DNA of 64,000 bases, taken from Calothrix sp. NIES-4105. Its GTDB lineage: Bacteria; Cyanobacteriota; Cyanobacteriia; Cyanobacteriales; Nostocaceae. Position 1 is the first letter of the stretch, and every line of letters starts with the position of its first letter. A program made the translations under genes and the position numbers. The stretch covers positions 124,001 to 188,000 of the forward strand of contig NZ_AP018291.1 in assembly GCF_002368415.1 (NCBI RefSeq), written 5' to 3'. Below are positions 26,575 to 34,352 of this stretch, one piece after another. The notes beneath the pieces were generated by a model. That model ran no database searches. It worked only from the letters and a program-made list of their open reading frames with translations, and was not told the DNA's origin.

Positions 26575-26894
26575 TTGTTTAATGGGACTTCCAAAAAATA
26601 AAATCACCAAATGGCAATAATAAATATTGTTCAGAAACGAGTAATGTAACAACTATAGTCGGAGTGATAGTCAGTGCAGTCAGAATACACTTCATTTTTT
26701 CTCCAGTTTGCAAATTTGATCTCAAAAACATTCCAGAAGTTAGAAAGGCACCCTTCATAACAGCTAACTAGTACTGCGTGCGTATTGCTCTCGATTCTAT
26801 GCTTATTTTACTATACTGGAATAGCTGAGATTAATATGGCTATTGGACTTTGGCTATAGCATAACCGCGTCCAACAACCTATGTAGAATTAAAG
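26575..26894. other. Convergent gap with one solo MITE end
   Basis: GGGACTTCCAAAAAATAAAA at 26584 matches the terminal repeat of the MITE at 33021. No second end is found nearby. Nothing else is recognised. Confidence 0.4.
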
Positions 26895-27617
26895 CTACTG
26901 CTGCTTGTACCAAGCTTGGCGCCACTGCTTCATCTGGTTAATTTCTGCTTCCTGTGAGGAAATAATATCTTGAGCCAGTTTCTTAATTTGTGAACGCTTT
27001 GACTTACTTGTTGCATCTTTCGCCATTGTTAAGGCGCCTTCGTGGTGAGGAATCATGGCGTTAATAAAGCGTAAGTCAAACTCGTTATCCGCAGCACCCA
27101 AGTCCATGTTCATCATCATCATTTGCATTTGGTCAGATGGCATGTCCACAGTTTTCTTCTGTTGTGCATCATAAGCTACTGGTTTACTCCCAGCTTTGGG
27201 ATACCAAGCTTGGCGCCATTGCTTCAATTCGGCAATTTCTTTATTTTGAGCCTTAATAATTTCGTTTGCTAGCTTTTTAATTTCTGGACGCTTGGATTTT
27301 TCCAGTGCTTGTTTCGCCATCGTTACGGCGCCTTCATGGTGCGGAATCATCGAGTCGATAAACCGCAAATCGTAGTTTTTATCGGCTGGACCTAAATCCA
27401 TTGACATGTTATGGTTCATCCCACCATGATTCATACCATCATGATTCATGCCACCTTGAGCCATCTGCTTGTCGGTAGCTTCGGTTGCCGTGGAATTATC
27501 CGATTGAACCTGGTTTTGGGATGTAGTTGTGGAACATGCAGCTAGGGCACAAAGAGCGAGAGTTGTCATAGCCACTAAACTAAATGCGAAGAATTTATTT
27601 TTGAGATTAGATTGCAT
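26895..27617 (-). CDS. Lipoprotein with two DUF305 domains
   Basis: The 240-aa exported protein has a lipobox (LCALAAC, lipidated Cys about residue 28). A Met/His-rich linker follows (GMNHDGMNHGGMNH), then two DUF305 domains, each with DLRFI-x3-MIPHHEGA and KQWRQAWY. DUF305 proteins are ferritin-like helical bundles often found with copper resistance genes. The MxxH and HH groups suggest copper or other metal binding, which is inference. A third, dead copy of the second domain lies at 10800. No TTTCAT repeat is seen before this gene. Confidence 0.9.
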   Translation of the reverse strand: MQSNLKNKFFAFSLVAMTTLALCALAACSTTTSQNQVQSDNSTATEATDKQMAQGGMNHDGMNHGGMNHNMSMDLGPADKNYDLRFIDSMIPHHEGAVTMAKQALEKSKRPEIKKLANEIIKAQNKEIAELKQWRQAWYPKAGSKPVAYDAQQKKTVDMPSDQMQMMMMNMDLGAADNEFDLRFINAMIPHHEGALTMAKDATSKSKRSQIKKLAQDIISSQEAEINQMKQWRQAWYKQQ

Positions 27618-27717
27618 AAGTTACGATTTATGATTTCCTGATTAGATTTTAAAATCTCCAGCTAGGTAGAGAGTCAACCCTACGGGCAATTTAGTTTGGA
27701 TTGCACGGTAGCTTTGA

Positions 27718-27885
27718 GAGGATGTTTGAAAAGTCAAACAAAGTATAAATTGTCCCAAGCGAGTGGAGCGTAGCGGAACGTAATGCGGAGCATTTGCCGC
27801 AGGCTAGAATCTAGGGTTTCAACATATACACCAGATGCTTCACTGCGGGACTCATGACACTCAAAGACACTTTTCAAACAACCTC
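27718..27885. mobile_element. MITE-like element, 168 bp
   Basis: Terminal inverted repeats GAGGATGTTTGAAAAGT (27718-27734) and ACTTTTCAAACAACCTC (27869-27885) match at 16 of 17 positions. No transposase frame lies inside. Confidence 0.7.
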
Positions 27886-28006
27886 TGACTGCGGTAGTTT
27901 GGATCACAAACTAACAAAAGATAACTTCGCAGTAAGTTAGTAGATAATTTATTCTAACTTTAATAGAAGATATAAAAAAAAAGTTAGTTATTTAGTAGTA
28001 ATAATC

Positions 28007-28501
28007 CTAGTTACTATTAACGCGAAATCTTGCCATACCTATTGGCATATCTACACTACTATTAATAGACTTAACAAATAAACGGTAAATAGGACCATTG
28101 CCGTGAAGAGGCTGTTTAACATTCTTGATATTAATTTCTAACTTGCTATTAGAAGATACTGGTTCGTTAAATGCTAGTATTATAGTCTTTTCATTTATAG
28201 AAATGTTTGCATTTAACTTTTGCCCATTATTTGGAGTAACGGTAATATCATTAACCTTATTACTCCACCTAACAGTTTTTGGGACTATAATACTAATTTG
28301 AGATACACTTTGACTATTTTTAGGAATATGTATTCTTAAGGTATGCCTGACATTGCTCCATTTTGTTTGGGGAAATTGATAATTACCATCAACATGAGGA
28401 AGCGTACCGTTATCATCACTTGCACTGGCAGGTCTAGAGGTAATGATAAGCGTAGCGGAGATAGCGCATAAAACACTAGCATAAATCAATAATTTTTTCA
28501 T
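28007..28501 (-). CDS. DUF2808 exported protein
   Basis: The 164-aa protein has a signal peptide (MKKLLIYASV, cleavage near PASA-SD) and a beta-rich DUF2808 domain. Characteristic segments are SNVRHTLRIHIPKNSQSVSQ and the ending DMPIGMARFRVNSN. The family is widespread in cyanobacteria and has no known function. The start was set at the ATG at 28501. A direct repeat lies about 100 bp upstream. Confidence 0.82.
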   Translation of the reverse strand: MKKLLIYASVLCAISATLIITSRPASASDDNGTLPHVDGNYQFPQTKWSNVRHTLRIHIPKNSQSVSQISIIVPKTVRWSNKVNDITVTPNNGQKLNANISINEKTIILAFNEPVSSNSKLEINIKNVKQPLHGNGPIYRLFVKSINSSVDMPIGMARFRVNSN

Positions 28502-28602
28502 ATTAGTTTTTAGGGAATTTACAGATGATAATCTATACCAATTAACTACAATGTTCACTTTTGTATTTGTGAAGCTTTAATTAACAAGTTTGACAAGCAA
28601 CG

Positions 28603-28619
28603 ATGAAATTAGGATGAAA
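28603..28619 (-). promoter_or_regulatory. TTTCAT-N5-TTTCAT direct repeat
   Basis: ATGAAA-TTAGG-ATGAAA on the plus strand, oriented toward the DUF2808 gene. Confidence 0.6.
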
Positions 28620-28640
28620 TTTTGGCTTAGTTAACAAAAA

Positions 28641-28889
28641 TTAAAATATTGTCAGCTTAAGTGGTGTTGGACCACGACGTGCGACAATACTGGCGCCCCA
28701 AGCTAGCAGCAAACCCAGTACATTACTCAAATTATGACCTGCGTCAGCAAGAAGGGCGAGAGAATTGGTAATAACTCCGTAGATTACAAAGCCTGTATTG
28801 AGAGCAATACTAACAATAAACGCACGATTGTAATTTACGGAACCGTGGTTGTGTCTATGGTGATGACCGTGGTTATGCGAATGAGCCAT
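28641..28889 (-). pseudogene. Truncated CDF cation-efflux gene (N-terminus only)
   Basis: The 82-aa frame begins with a His-rich start (MAHSHNHGHHHRHNHG) and reads into TM1-TM2 of a CzcD-like exporter (NSLALLADAGHNLSNVLG, with the zinc-site HxxxD pattern altered by reading only half the site). It ends after RRGPTPLKLTIF, where an intact CDF would have about 220 more residues. The promoter with its direct repeat is intact, so the remnant may still be expressed. Confidence 0.85.
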
Positions 28890-28929
28890 AAAAGTTAAGG
28901 AGCAACATTTTCTAAGATGACAGACTCAG

Positions 28930-28946
28930 ATGAAATTCAGATGAAA
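28930..28946 (-). promoter_or_regulatory. TTTCAT-N5-TTTCAT direct repeat
   Basis: ATGAAA-TTCAG-ATGAAA on the plus strand, 41 bp before the start of the truncated CDF gene. Confidence 0.6.
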
Positions 28947-29107
28947 TTTTTAAAGCATTCGCTGTTTTCACTTTGTGTTTTTAACATTTAAGATAAACAA
29001 TCCTAAAATTCGATTCAAGTAATTTCTATATATAAATGCTGCCTAAATCTACTTTGCTTTAAAAGTAATAGGCAGCATTTATACTTATAAGATAATTCTT
29101 GTGAATA

Positions 29108-29479
29108 TTAATATACCAAGTTTCCAGTACCCTTTAGTTGACGCAAAGAATTTATGCAATAAGGGCAATCACAACCAAATAACTGAATTGCAGCATCGCT
29201 TTCTTCATCAGTAAAGTTGAGTGCTACCACATTTACATCAGATTGTCCTGTAGTAATAGTCTGCGACCTTACTGGTTTGGCGCCTGCGACTCTCTCGGAG
29301 TCACGGATGCATATAAAATTATGATGACCGTGAGGGTTAGTTATGCAGGTTCTATTATCTTGCGTGCGAATTAGTCGCTGTTGCGATGCGTGAGCAGGGT
29401 TAACAATTGCCAGCGTTGACATTAGTGAAGTAAAAATTGTCGAAGTTGATAGCAGCGTGAGAATGAGTTTCTTGTTCAT
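29108..29479 (-). CDS. Small secreted Cys-rich protein, GCDC family (copy 2)
   Basis: The 123-aa protein has a signal peptide (cleavage near AHA-SQ). The conserved parts are CITNPHGHHNFIC and FTDEESDAAIQLFGCDC followed by PYCINSLRQLKG. It is clearly related to the proteins at 6174 and 57227. AAGGAAAG precedes the ATG at 29479. It stands alone between the CDF remnant and a TPR gene. The function is unknown. Confidence 0.75.
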   Translation of the reverse strand: MNKKLILTLLSTSTIFTSLMSTLAIVNPAHASQQRLIRTQDNRTCITNPHGHHNFICIRDSERVAGAKPVRSQTITTGQSDVNVVALNFTDEESDAAIQLFGCDCPYCINSLRQLKGTGNLVY

Positions 29480-29726
29480 AGCTTTCCTTAAAAAACAAGC
29501 TTGACAGTTTAGGGTATTCAATTACCTCATCAAGGTCAAGGCAATAGTTAACAGAATATTCGCTCTGACATTGCAAGCATCAGAAAAGTTTCTCGATTAT
29601 TACTCAATAATACAGTTTATGAAAAAGAGAGTGAGTCATCCTGTTACTCACTCTCACTAGTTACATATGCGTAAACGTAGTTTTCCCGCTCTTTAGCAAA
29701 TTACGAATTGTTAATACACCTTCAAA

Positions 29727-30404
29727 TTACCTTTTAATTTGCTGAAGTAAAGTTTCTGTTTGCTGGTAAGCTTGAGCATTTCCTTGTTCCTGAAAAAGAC
29801 TTGCCGCTTTTTCTAAATCTCCAATAGCGCTTTTGGTATCTCCCAAAGCATATCGTGTGAGTCCCCGGTTGCCGTAAGCATCAGCTAATCTAGGATTAAT
29901 TGCTAACGCTTGGTTAAATTTTGCTAAAGCTTGTTTATGATTCCCAAGTCTTAAGCTTAGAAGTCCCAAGTTGTAGTAACCATCTACAAACTTAGGATTT
30001 ATTTTGATGGTTTGGTTAAAATCCGCAACAGCCGCATTTACATTTCCAAGTTCAGCATATAATGTTCCCCTAACATTATATGCATCAAGATGTCCGGGAC
30101 TCAGCTTTACGGCACGACTATAGTCAGCTAGGGCAGCTTGGAAGTCGCCAAGTTGTGCTTTTGCTTGTCCTCGTAGACAATATGCTTCTGAATATTCTGG
30201 TTTTAACTGTACTACTTTATCAAAATCCCCGATGGCGCCTGAGAAGTTACCTTGAGCAAGCTTTTGCACGCCTTGATTGTACGATTGTTGAAAATTTGTT
30301 CTTTCTACAGGCTGTTTTGGTGCTTGTGCAAAACCAACTGCGGGTATTGCACATAACACGCTACTGATTCCTAAAATTGCGACGATTTGCTTAATATAGT
30401 TCAT
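29727..30404 (-). CDS. Exported TPR protein
   Basis: The 225-aa protein has a signal peptide (cleavage near GFA-QA) and about five tetratricopeptide repeats with the usual pattern (GDFQAALADYSRAVKLSPGH, GNVNAAVADFNQTIKINP). These repeats bind partner proteins. The start at the ATG at 30404 is preceded by GGAG. No partner is evident. Confidence 0.85.
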   Translation of the reverse strand: MNYIKQIVAILGISSVLCAIPAVGFAQAPKQPVERTNFQQSYNQGVQKLAQGNFSGAIGDFDKVVQLKPEYSEAYCLRGQAKAQLGDFQAALADYSRAVKLSPGHLDAYNVRGTLYAELGNVNAAVADFNQTIKINPKFVDGYYNLGLLSLRLGNHKQALAKFNQALAINPRLADAYGNRGLTRYALGDTKSAIGDLEKAASLFQEQGNAQAYQQTETLLQQIKR

Positions 30405-30528
30405 GGCGCCTTTCTCCGTGATGAGCATTTTGAGGCACAATTGCACGGAACTGTTCCCCATTACCTCTATTTTAAACCCTTCAAATCAGCAAGATTATAA
30501 TTTAGACAGATAATATACTTTGCTTTCT

Positions 30529-31814
30529 TCACCACATATTCAAGCATACAATTACAATTGCTACTAATACTGAAATAAATTTTAACCAAAGCGGATTTAC
30601 AAATTCACCCATTAAGCTACGCTTACTAGTAAACATTACTAATGGAATGACTGCGAATGGTAACTGTAAACTCAGAACTACTTGACTAAAAACTATTAAA
30701 TTACTAGTGCTTTTTTCTCCAAAGAAAATAATTGCAATTAATGCCGGAATTATCGCAAGCAGACGGGTTACTAAACGACGTAGCCAAGACGGGAGGCGAA
30801 ATTGTAAAAATCCTTCCATTACAATTTGACAAAGGCTAAAGTAGCAGTTAAAGTTGAACTTTGCCCCGAAGCAAGTAGCGCAACACCAAAAATTGCGCTA
30901 GCTGCACTAACACCTAATAACGGTGAAAGTAATTTATATGCGTCTTGAATTTCTGCCACGTTTTGATTTCCAGAGAAATGGAACGTTGCTGCTGAAACAA
31001 TTAGTATTGCTGAATTAATCAAAAGTGCCAAAGACAAAGCCACAGTTGAATCAATTGTACTAAATTTGATTGCTTCCCAGCGTTTTTCAGGAGTTGGCTG
31101 CCAATCGCGCGTCTGTACTATGGAAGAATGTAAATATAGGTTGTGCGGCATTACCGTGGCGCCTAAAATACCAATGGCAATGTATAGCATTTCAGGGTTC
31201 TTCAAAATCTCTGGTTTGGGTATATATCCTTGTAAAATCCCGCCTAAATCTGGTCGAGAAAATAAAATTTCTGCTGTGAAGCAAATCCCTACAGTCGCAA
31301 CTAGCAAAATTACCAAACCTTCAGTATAGCGAAAGCCTTTACCCTGCAACAGTAATAAAATTAGTACATCTGCGGCTGTAATACATACCCCCCAAATTAG
31401 AGGAATGTTAAAGAGAAGTTGTAAAGCTATAGCACTTCCTAGCAACTCCGCTAAGTCACATGCAGCAATTGCAATCTCGCACAGCACCCACAAACAAAAA
31501 CTTACCTTCTTACTAAAATAGTCTCGACAAGCTTGTGCTAAATCTTTCCCCGTTGCTACACCTAACCGCACGCATAACGATTGCAGCAGTATCGCCATTA
31601 AATTAGATAGCAAAATCACTGACAGCAAAGTGTAACCAAATTTTGACCCACCAGCAATATCCGTTGCCCAGTTTCCAGGATCCATATACCCAACTGATAC
31701 CAGGTATCCTGGTCCTGCATACGCTAGCAGCTTGCGCCAAAACCCTTTATTGTTAGGAATTTCAATGCTGCGGTGTACTTCCGGAAGGCTAGGTCTATTT
31801 TTAGAATGAGTCAT
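30529..31814 (-). pseudogene. mntH: NRAMP-type Mn/metal transporter with a frameshift
   Basis: Two adjoining minus-strand frames together make one NRAMP transporter. The first (30819-31814) has the TM1 metal motif MDPGN and TM6 motif MPHNLYLHSS, and ends [13 protein letters not shown]. The second (30529-30819) resumes with [16 protein letters not shown]. Family members read [12 protein letters not shown] here, and shifting frame at about 30831-30836 restores QIVMEG. So a 1- or 2-base indel breaks the gene after about TM8. A sequencing error is possible. The first part alone would lack the last helices. Confidence 0.85.
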
Positions 31815-31833
31815 TGGGTTATATCGGCACCTT

Positions 31834-31850
31834 TTTCATTTTCTTTTCAT
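31834..31850 (+). promoter_or_regulatory. TTTCAT-N5-TTTCAT direct repeat
   Basis: TTTCAT-TTTCT-TTTCAT lies 56 bp before the open part of the cbiM remnant, in the sense orientation for cbiM-cbiN. It is also only 20 bp before the divergent mntH start. Confidence 0.5.
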
Positions 31851-31905
31851 AATCTATTTCTATAATATATTTTTATACGTGCTAAATTACTCTAACCAAT
31901 TTTAG

Positions 31906-32070
31906 TACTTTAGTATTCTGTTTCCAGCTTTGCTTTTAGCTTATGGTGGTTTTACAACACTAGGAGTGAATGCATTTCTAATGGAGATCGTTGCTTTTTG
32001 GACTTATCGCTTAACAGCGTTAAGAGTTACAAATGCTGAATTTGATAAAAGCAGATTAAAGTATATATAA
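31906..32070 (+). pseudogene. cbiM remnant (cobalt ECF transporter membrane subunit)
   Basis: A frame without a start codon encodes PALLLAYGGFTTLGVNAFLM, which matches the LLLAHGGLTTLGANTFSM helix of CbiM. The rest of the about 220-residue protein is missing. It lies 31 bp before cbiN, the order of cbiMN operons. Confidence 0.7.
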
Positions 32071-32101
32071 ATTAGTTAGTCAATGAAAGGAGCAAAAGTA
32101 T

Positions 32102-32425
32102 ATGTCAAATAAAAAATCGAATAATTGGCTGTTAGTATTAGGAGTAATTGTATTAGCAGTTGCACCGCTAATATTTGTGAAAGGTGAATTTGGTGGTTCT
32201 GATGATAAAGCAGAAAAAGCAATTACAGAACTGCATCCACAGTATAAACCTTGGTTCAAATCATTAGTTGAATTACCAAGTGGGGAAGTAGAAAGTTTAC
32301 TGTTTGCTGTACAAGCTGGATTAGGCGCTGGTGTGATTGGCTATGTAATAGGGCTTTATAAAGGCCGTAGCGAACAGCGACAAAAACAAAATGAAGATTC
32401 AAATAGACCAGATCGCATACACTAA
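32102..32425 (+). CDS. cbiN: Cobalt transport protein CbiN
   Basis: The 107-aa protein has two membrane helices (about residues 9-26 and 66-86). Between them is the CbiN signature GGSDDKAEKAITELHPQYKP, with PSGEVESLLFAVQAGLGAGV following. CbiN works with CbiM as substrate-capture subunit in Co2+ uptake, energised by CbiQO. CbiM here is a remnant and CbiQ/CbiO are absent, so this CbiN is an orphan unless other subunits are encoded elsewhere. A strong AAAGGAG precedes the start. Confidence 0.9.
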   Translation: MSNKKSNNWLLVLGVIVLAVAPLIFVKGEFGGSDDKAEKAITELHPQYKPWFKSLVELPSGEVESLLFAVQAGLGAGVIGYVIGLYKGRSEQRQKQNEDSNRPDRIH

Positions 32426-32495
32426 TCGTTTGCAATGGTTACATAAATGAGTAGGCGAAATTCAATATAACTTGTTGTTCATTGATAATTTTTAA

Positions 32496-33235
32496 TTAAT
32501 TTTGTCGTTTAACAACAGTTCGTGCGATTATCCCTACAATCCCCAATACAAATAATCCTGCTAATGTCAACATTGGGATATTCCAACTTTGCTTTTCTTG
32601 GGTTTGTAAGATATCAATCTTAGTTTGACTATCTGAAACTTTCTCCGGTTGAGGTGTTTTTATATCGGCGCCTGCTGCGACAGTCACATCATATTTTAAC
32701 TGAAACGCACGGAAATCACCTTCAGTTTTTGGCTGACAACCTAACTCAAGTTGATACAAACCAGTTTTTGGAAAAACAACATCCGCACCGGGAATTCCTT
32801 GATATTTTTCAGCATTAATCGCTTGAACCGTTGGCTGTAAAACTGGTAAATCGTTACCTTTACGAGGTTGCGAGTAAACCGCCATTTGACAATTCGCTTC
32901 GGTAAGTGGCAGAATTTTTCCTCCCTTGCGAGTCAACGCAACCCACACGCGCGCATTTTCCGAAGCTTTAGGGCTGTGATTCGGTTCAACATGCCAAGTA
33001 CCAGCAATATCTCCCGCACTTAGGGACTTCCAAATAAAAAAACACCCAAAATTTTCTAGCGGAGCGGGCGTCCCCGCCCGCCCACGTTCGGAACGGGCAG
33101 GGATGCCAATTCCACATCTGGGAGAATTAAATTTTTGGAAGTCCCTTAGATGTTGTGAGCAATAGCAGGAGTTGCAAGTACAGTAACGGCAAGCCCGCAA
33201 CTTAAAGTTTTACCGAGTGTTAGTAATCTAAACAT
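32496..33235 (-). pseudogene. Exported membrane-anchored protein interrupted by a MITE
   Basis: The gene starts at the ATG at 33235 with a signal peptide (MFRLLTLGKTLSCGLAVTV... TPAIAHNI). It then hits a stop at the edge of a 128-bp insert. The remainder resumes at 33020 with SAGDIAGTWHVEPNHSP, a beta-sandwich-like domain (about 120 residues) and a C-terminal membrane helix. Removing 33021-33148 restores one frame, HNI-SAGD, of about 203 aa. The domain resembles periplasmic YtkA/CopC-like folds only loosely. The neighbour cbiN suggests a role with cobalt or nickel uptake, which is inference. Confidence 0.8.
33021..33148. mobile_element. MITE insertion, 128 bp, inside a gene
   Basis: Terminal inverted repeats AGGGACTTCCAAA (33022-33034) and TTTGGAAGTCCCT (33134-33146) are perfect. 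The interior has a GC-rich palindromic stretch (GGGCGTCCCCGCCCGCCC) typical of cyanobacterial intergenic repeats. It interrupts the reading frame just after the signal peptide. The length is not a multiple of three. Confidence 0.85.
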
Positions 33236-33464
33236 AAGTTTTTTCGTTACATTGCCATCAAGTAAATATTTACGTCAAAAGACAAGCTGTCGAACTTCCT
33301 TCTTAAGCGTGTTGTTACACTACGGGTTTTTAAAATCCTCTGCTAAAACACGATAAACATTGAGAATTCCACCATTTTGATAACATGCAGGAAAGAATAA
33401 GTAGAAGTCTCAGGGCTGATGACAAAGTATTGTAGAATTTGGTACTGTTAGCTCGGAATTACAG

Positions 33465-33863
33465 TTGCGTTCATCCGTCTGGAGTAGTCGAACAGCCCGC
33501 TCCTATGCTTTTCTGTCGATTGCAGCAGCAGTCGTCACCATTGTCCTAAAGTTTGGAGGATACCAGCTAACGGGGTCAGTGGGGCTACTATCAGATGCGA
33601 TTGAATCAATTGTAAATCTCGTGGCAGCATTTGTTGCCTTGTGGGCATTAACTTATTCTGTCAAACCAGCCGATGCTGAACATGCATTTGGGCATTTCAA
33701 AGCAGAATACTTTTCTAGTGGTGCGGAAGGTGCCTTAATTGTAGTGGCTGCCATCAGCATTACTGTTGAAGCTTGGGAGCGTTTGTGGCATCCAGAACCC
33801 CTAACACAGCTTCAATTCTTCTGCCAAAACGCTATAAAGATTAAAAATCGTACCACCCTCTAA
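33465..33863 (+). pseudogene. Truncated CDF cation-efflux gene
   Basis: The frame encodes TM1-TM4 of a CDF exporter ([37 protein letters not shown] with both zinc-site halves). After HPEPLTQL at about 33810 it runs into the antisense of the repressor gene at 33801 and ends. TM5, TM6 and the cytoplasmic domain are lost. The joint with the repressor gene marks a deletion or recombination. The start is a TTG at 33465 or nearby. Confidence 0.85.
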
Positions 33864-34214
33864 ACTATAATAAATTTTTCTTCCTTCACGGCGGTATTTA
33901 ACCAAACGCATCACTTTAAATAGACGCAGTTGATGACAAACCGCAGATTCGCTCATTTTTGTTAGTGCAGCCAAATTGCAAACGCATAACTCTTGTGAAG
34001 CTAGCGCAGAGACTAATCGTAAGCGATTTGGGTCTGCCAGCACCGCAAAAACTTCTGCCATCTGTTGCGCTTTATCTACGGGCAAAAGCTTTGGCATTGA
34101 TGCACGTACACTATCGAGATGCACTAAATGCTCATCACAGTGTAACCGTTCAAGGGGGGCGTCCGAGTCTTGATACTTATCTACGTTTTTCTTAGAAACA
34201 GCTTTTTTTACCAC
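33801..34214 (-). CDS. SmtB/BxmR-type metal-responsive repressor (ArsR family)
   Basis: The 137-aa protein has the winged helix core ([20 protein letters not shown] and [20 protein letters not shown]). The alpha-3N metal site is present: an N-terminal HCDEHLVH segment and the ELCVCNL Cys pair, as in BxmR/ZiaR. The alpha-5 site, normally DxHxxNLYxxxxEH, reads [16 protein letters not shown], so its Asp and both His are gone. Metal sensing must therefore use the alpha-3N site. It is divergent from the ATPase at 34353, with the operator between them. Its 3' end overlaps the broken CDF gene. Confidence 0.9.
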   Translation of the reverse strand: MVKKAVSKKNVDKYQDSDAPLERLHCDEHLVHLDSVRASMPKLLPVDKAQQMAEVFAVLADPNRLRLVSALASQELCVCNLAALTKMSESAVCHQLRLFKVMRLVKYRREGRKIYYSLEGGTIFNLYSVLAEELKLC

Positions 34215-34272
34215 TTGCCTTAGTTTTAAAGAATGATTATTACTCTATATTATATCACTATAATTTCTGAAT

Positions 34273-34300
34273 AACTATAATAGTTGAATAGTTATTCAAC
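34273..34300. promoter_or_regulatory. SmtB-type operator
   Basis: GTTGAATAGTTATTCAAC (34283-34300) is a perfect 8-2-8 dyad of the type bound by cyanobacterial SmtB/ZiaR/BxmR repressors. An overlapping dyad, AACTAT-A-ATAGTT, covers 34273-34285. They lie midway between the divergent repressor (34214) and ATPase (34353) genes and should control both. Confidence 0.8.
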
Positions 34301-34352
34301 TTTTGTGCTAAAGTCCTAGTAAGAAGCTAAATGTCAAAATTTTCAAAAACCC

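Noticed and set aside
26584-26604. Complete MITE in the gap after the VKOR gene
   Set aside because: Only one end (GGGACTTCCAAAAA) is present; no inverted partner lies within several hundred bases.
30529-30819. Separate 96-aa membrane protein
   Set aside because: It is the C-terminal part of the frameshifted NRAMP transporter; the joint restores the family sequence.
33021-33200. A Cys-rich N-terminus for the protein at 32496
   Set aside because: That reading comes from translating the MITE. The true start is the signal peptide at 33235.
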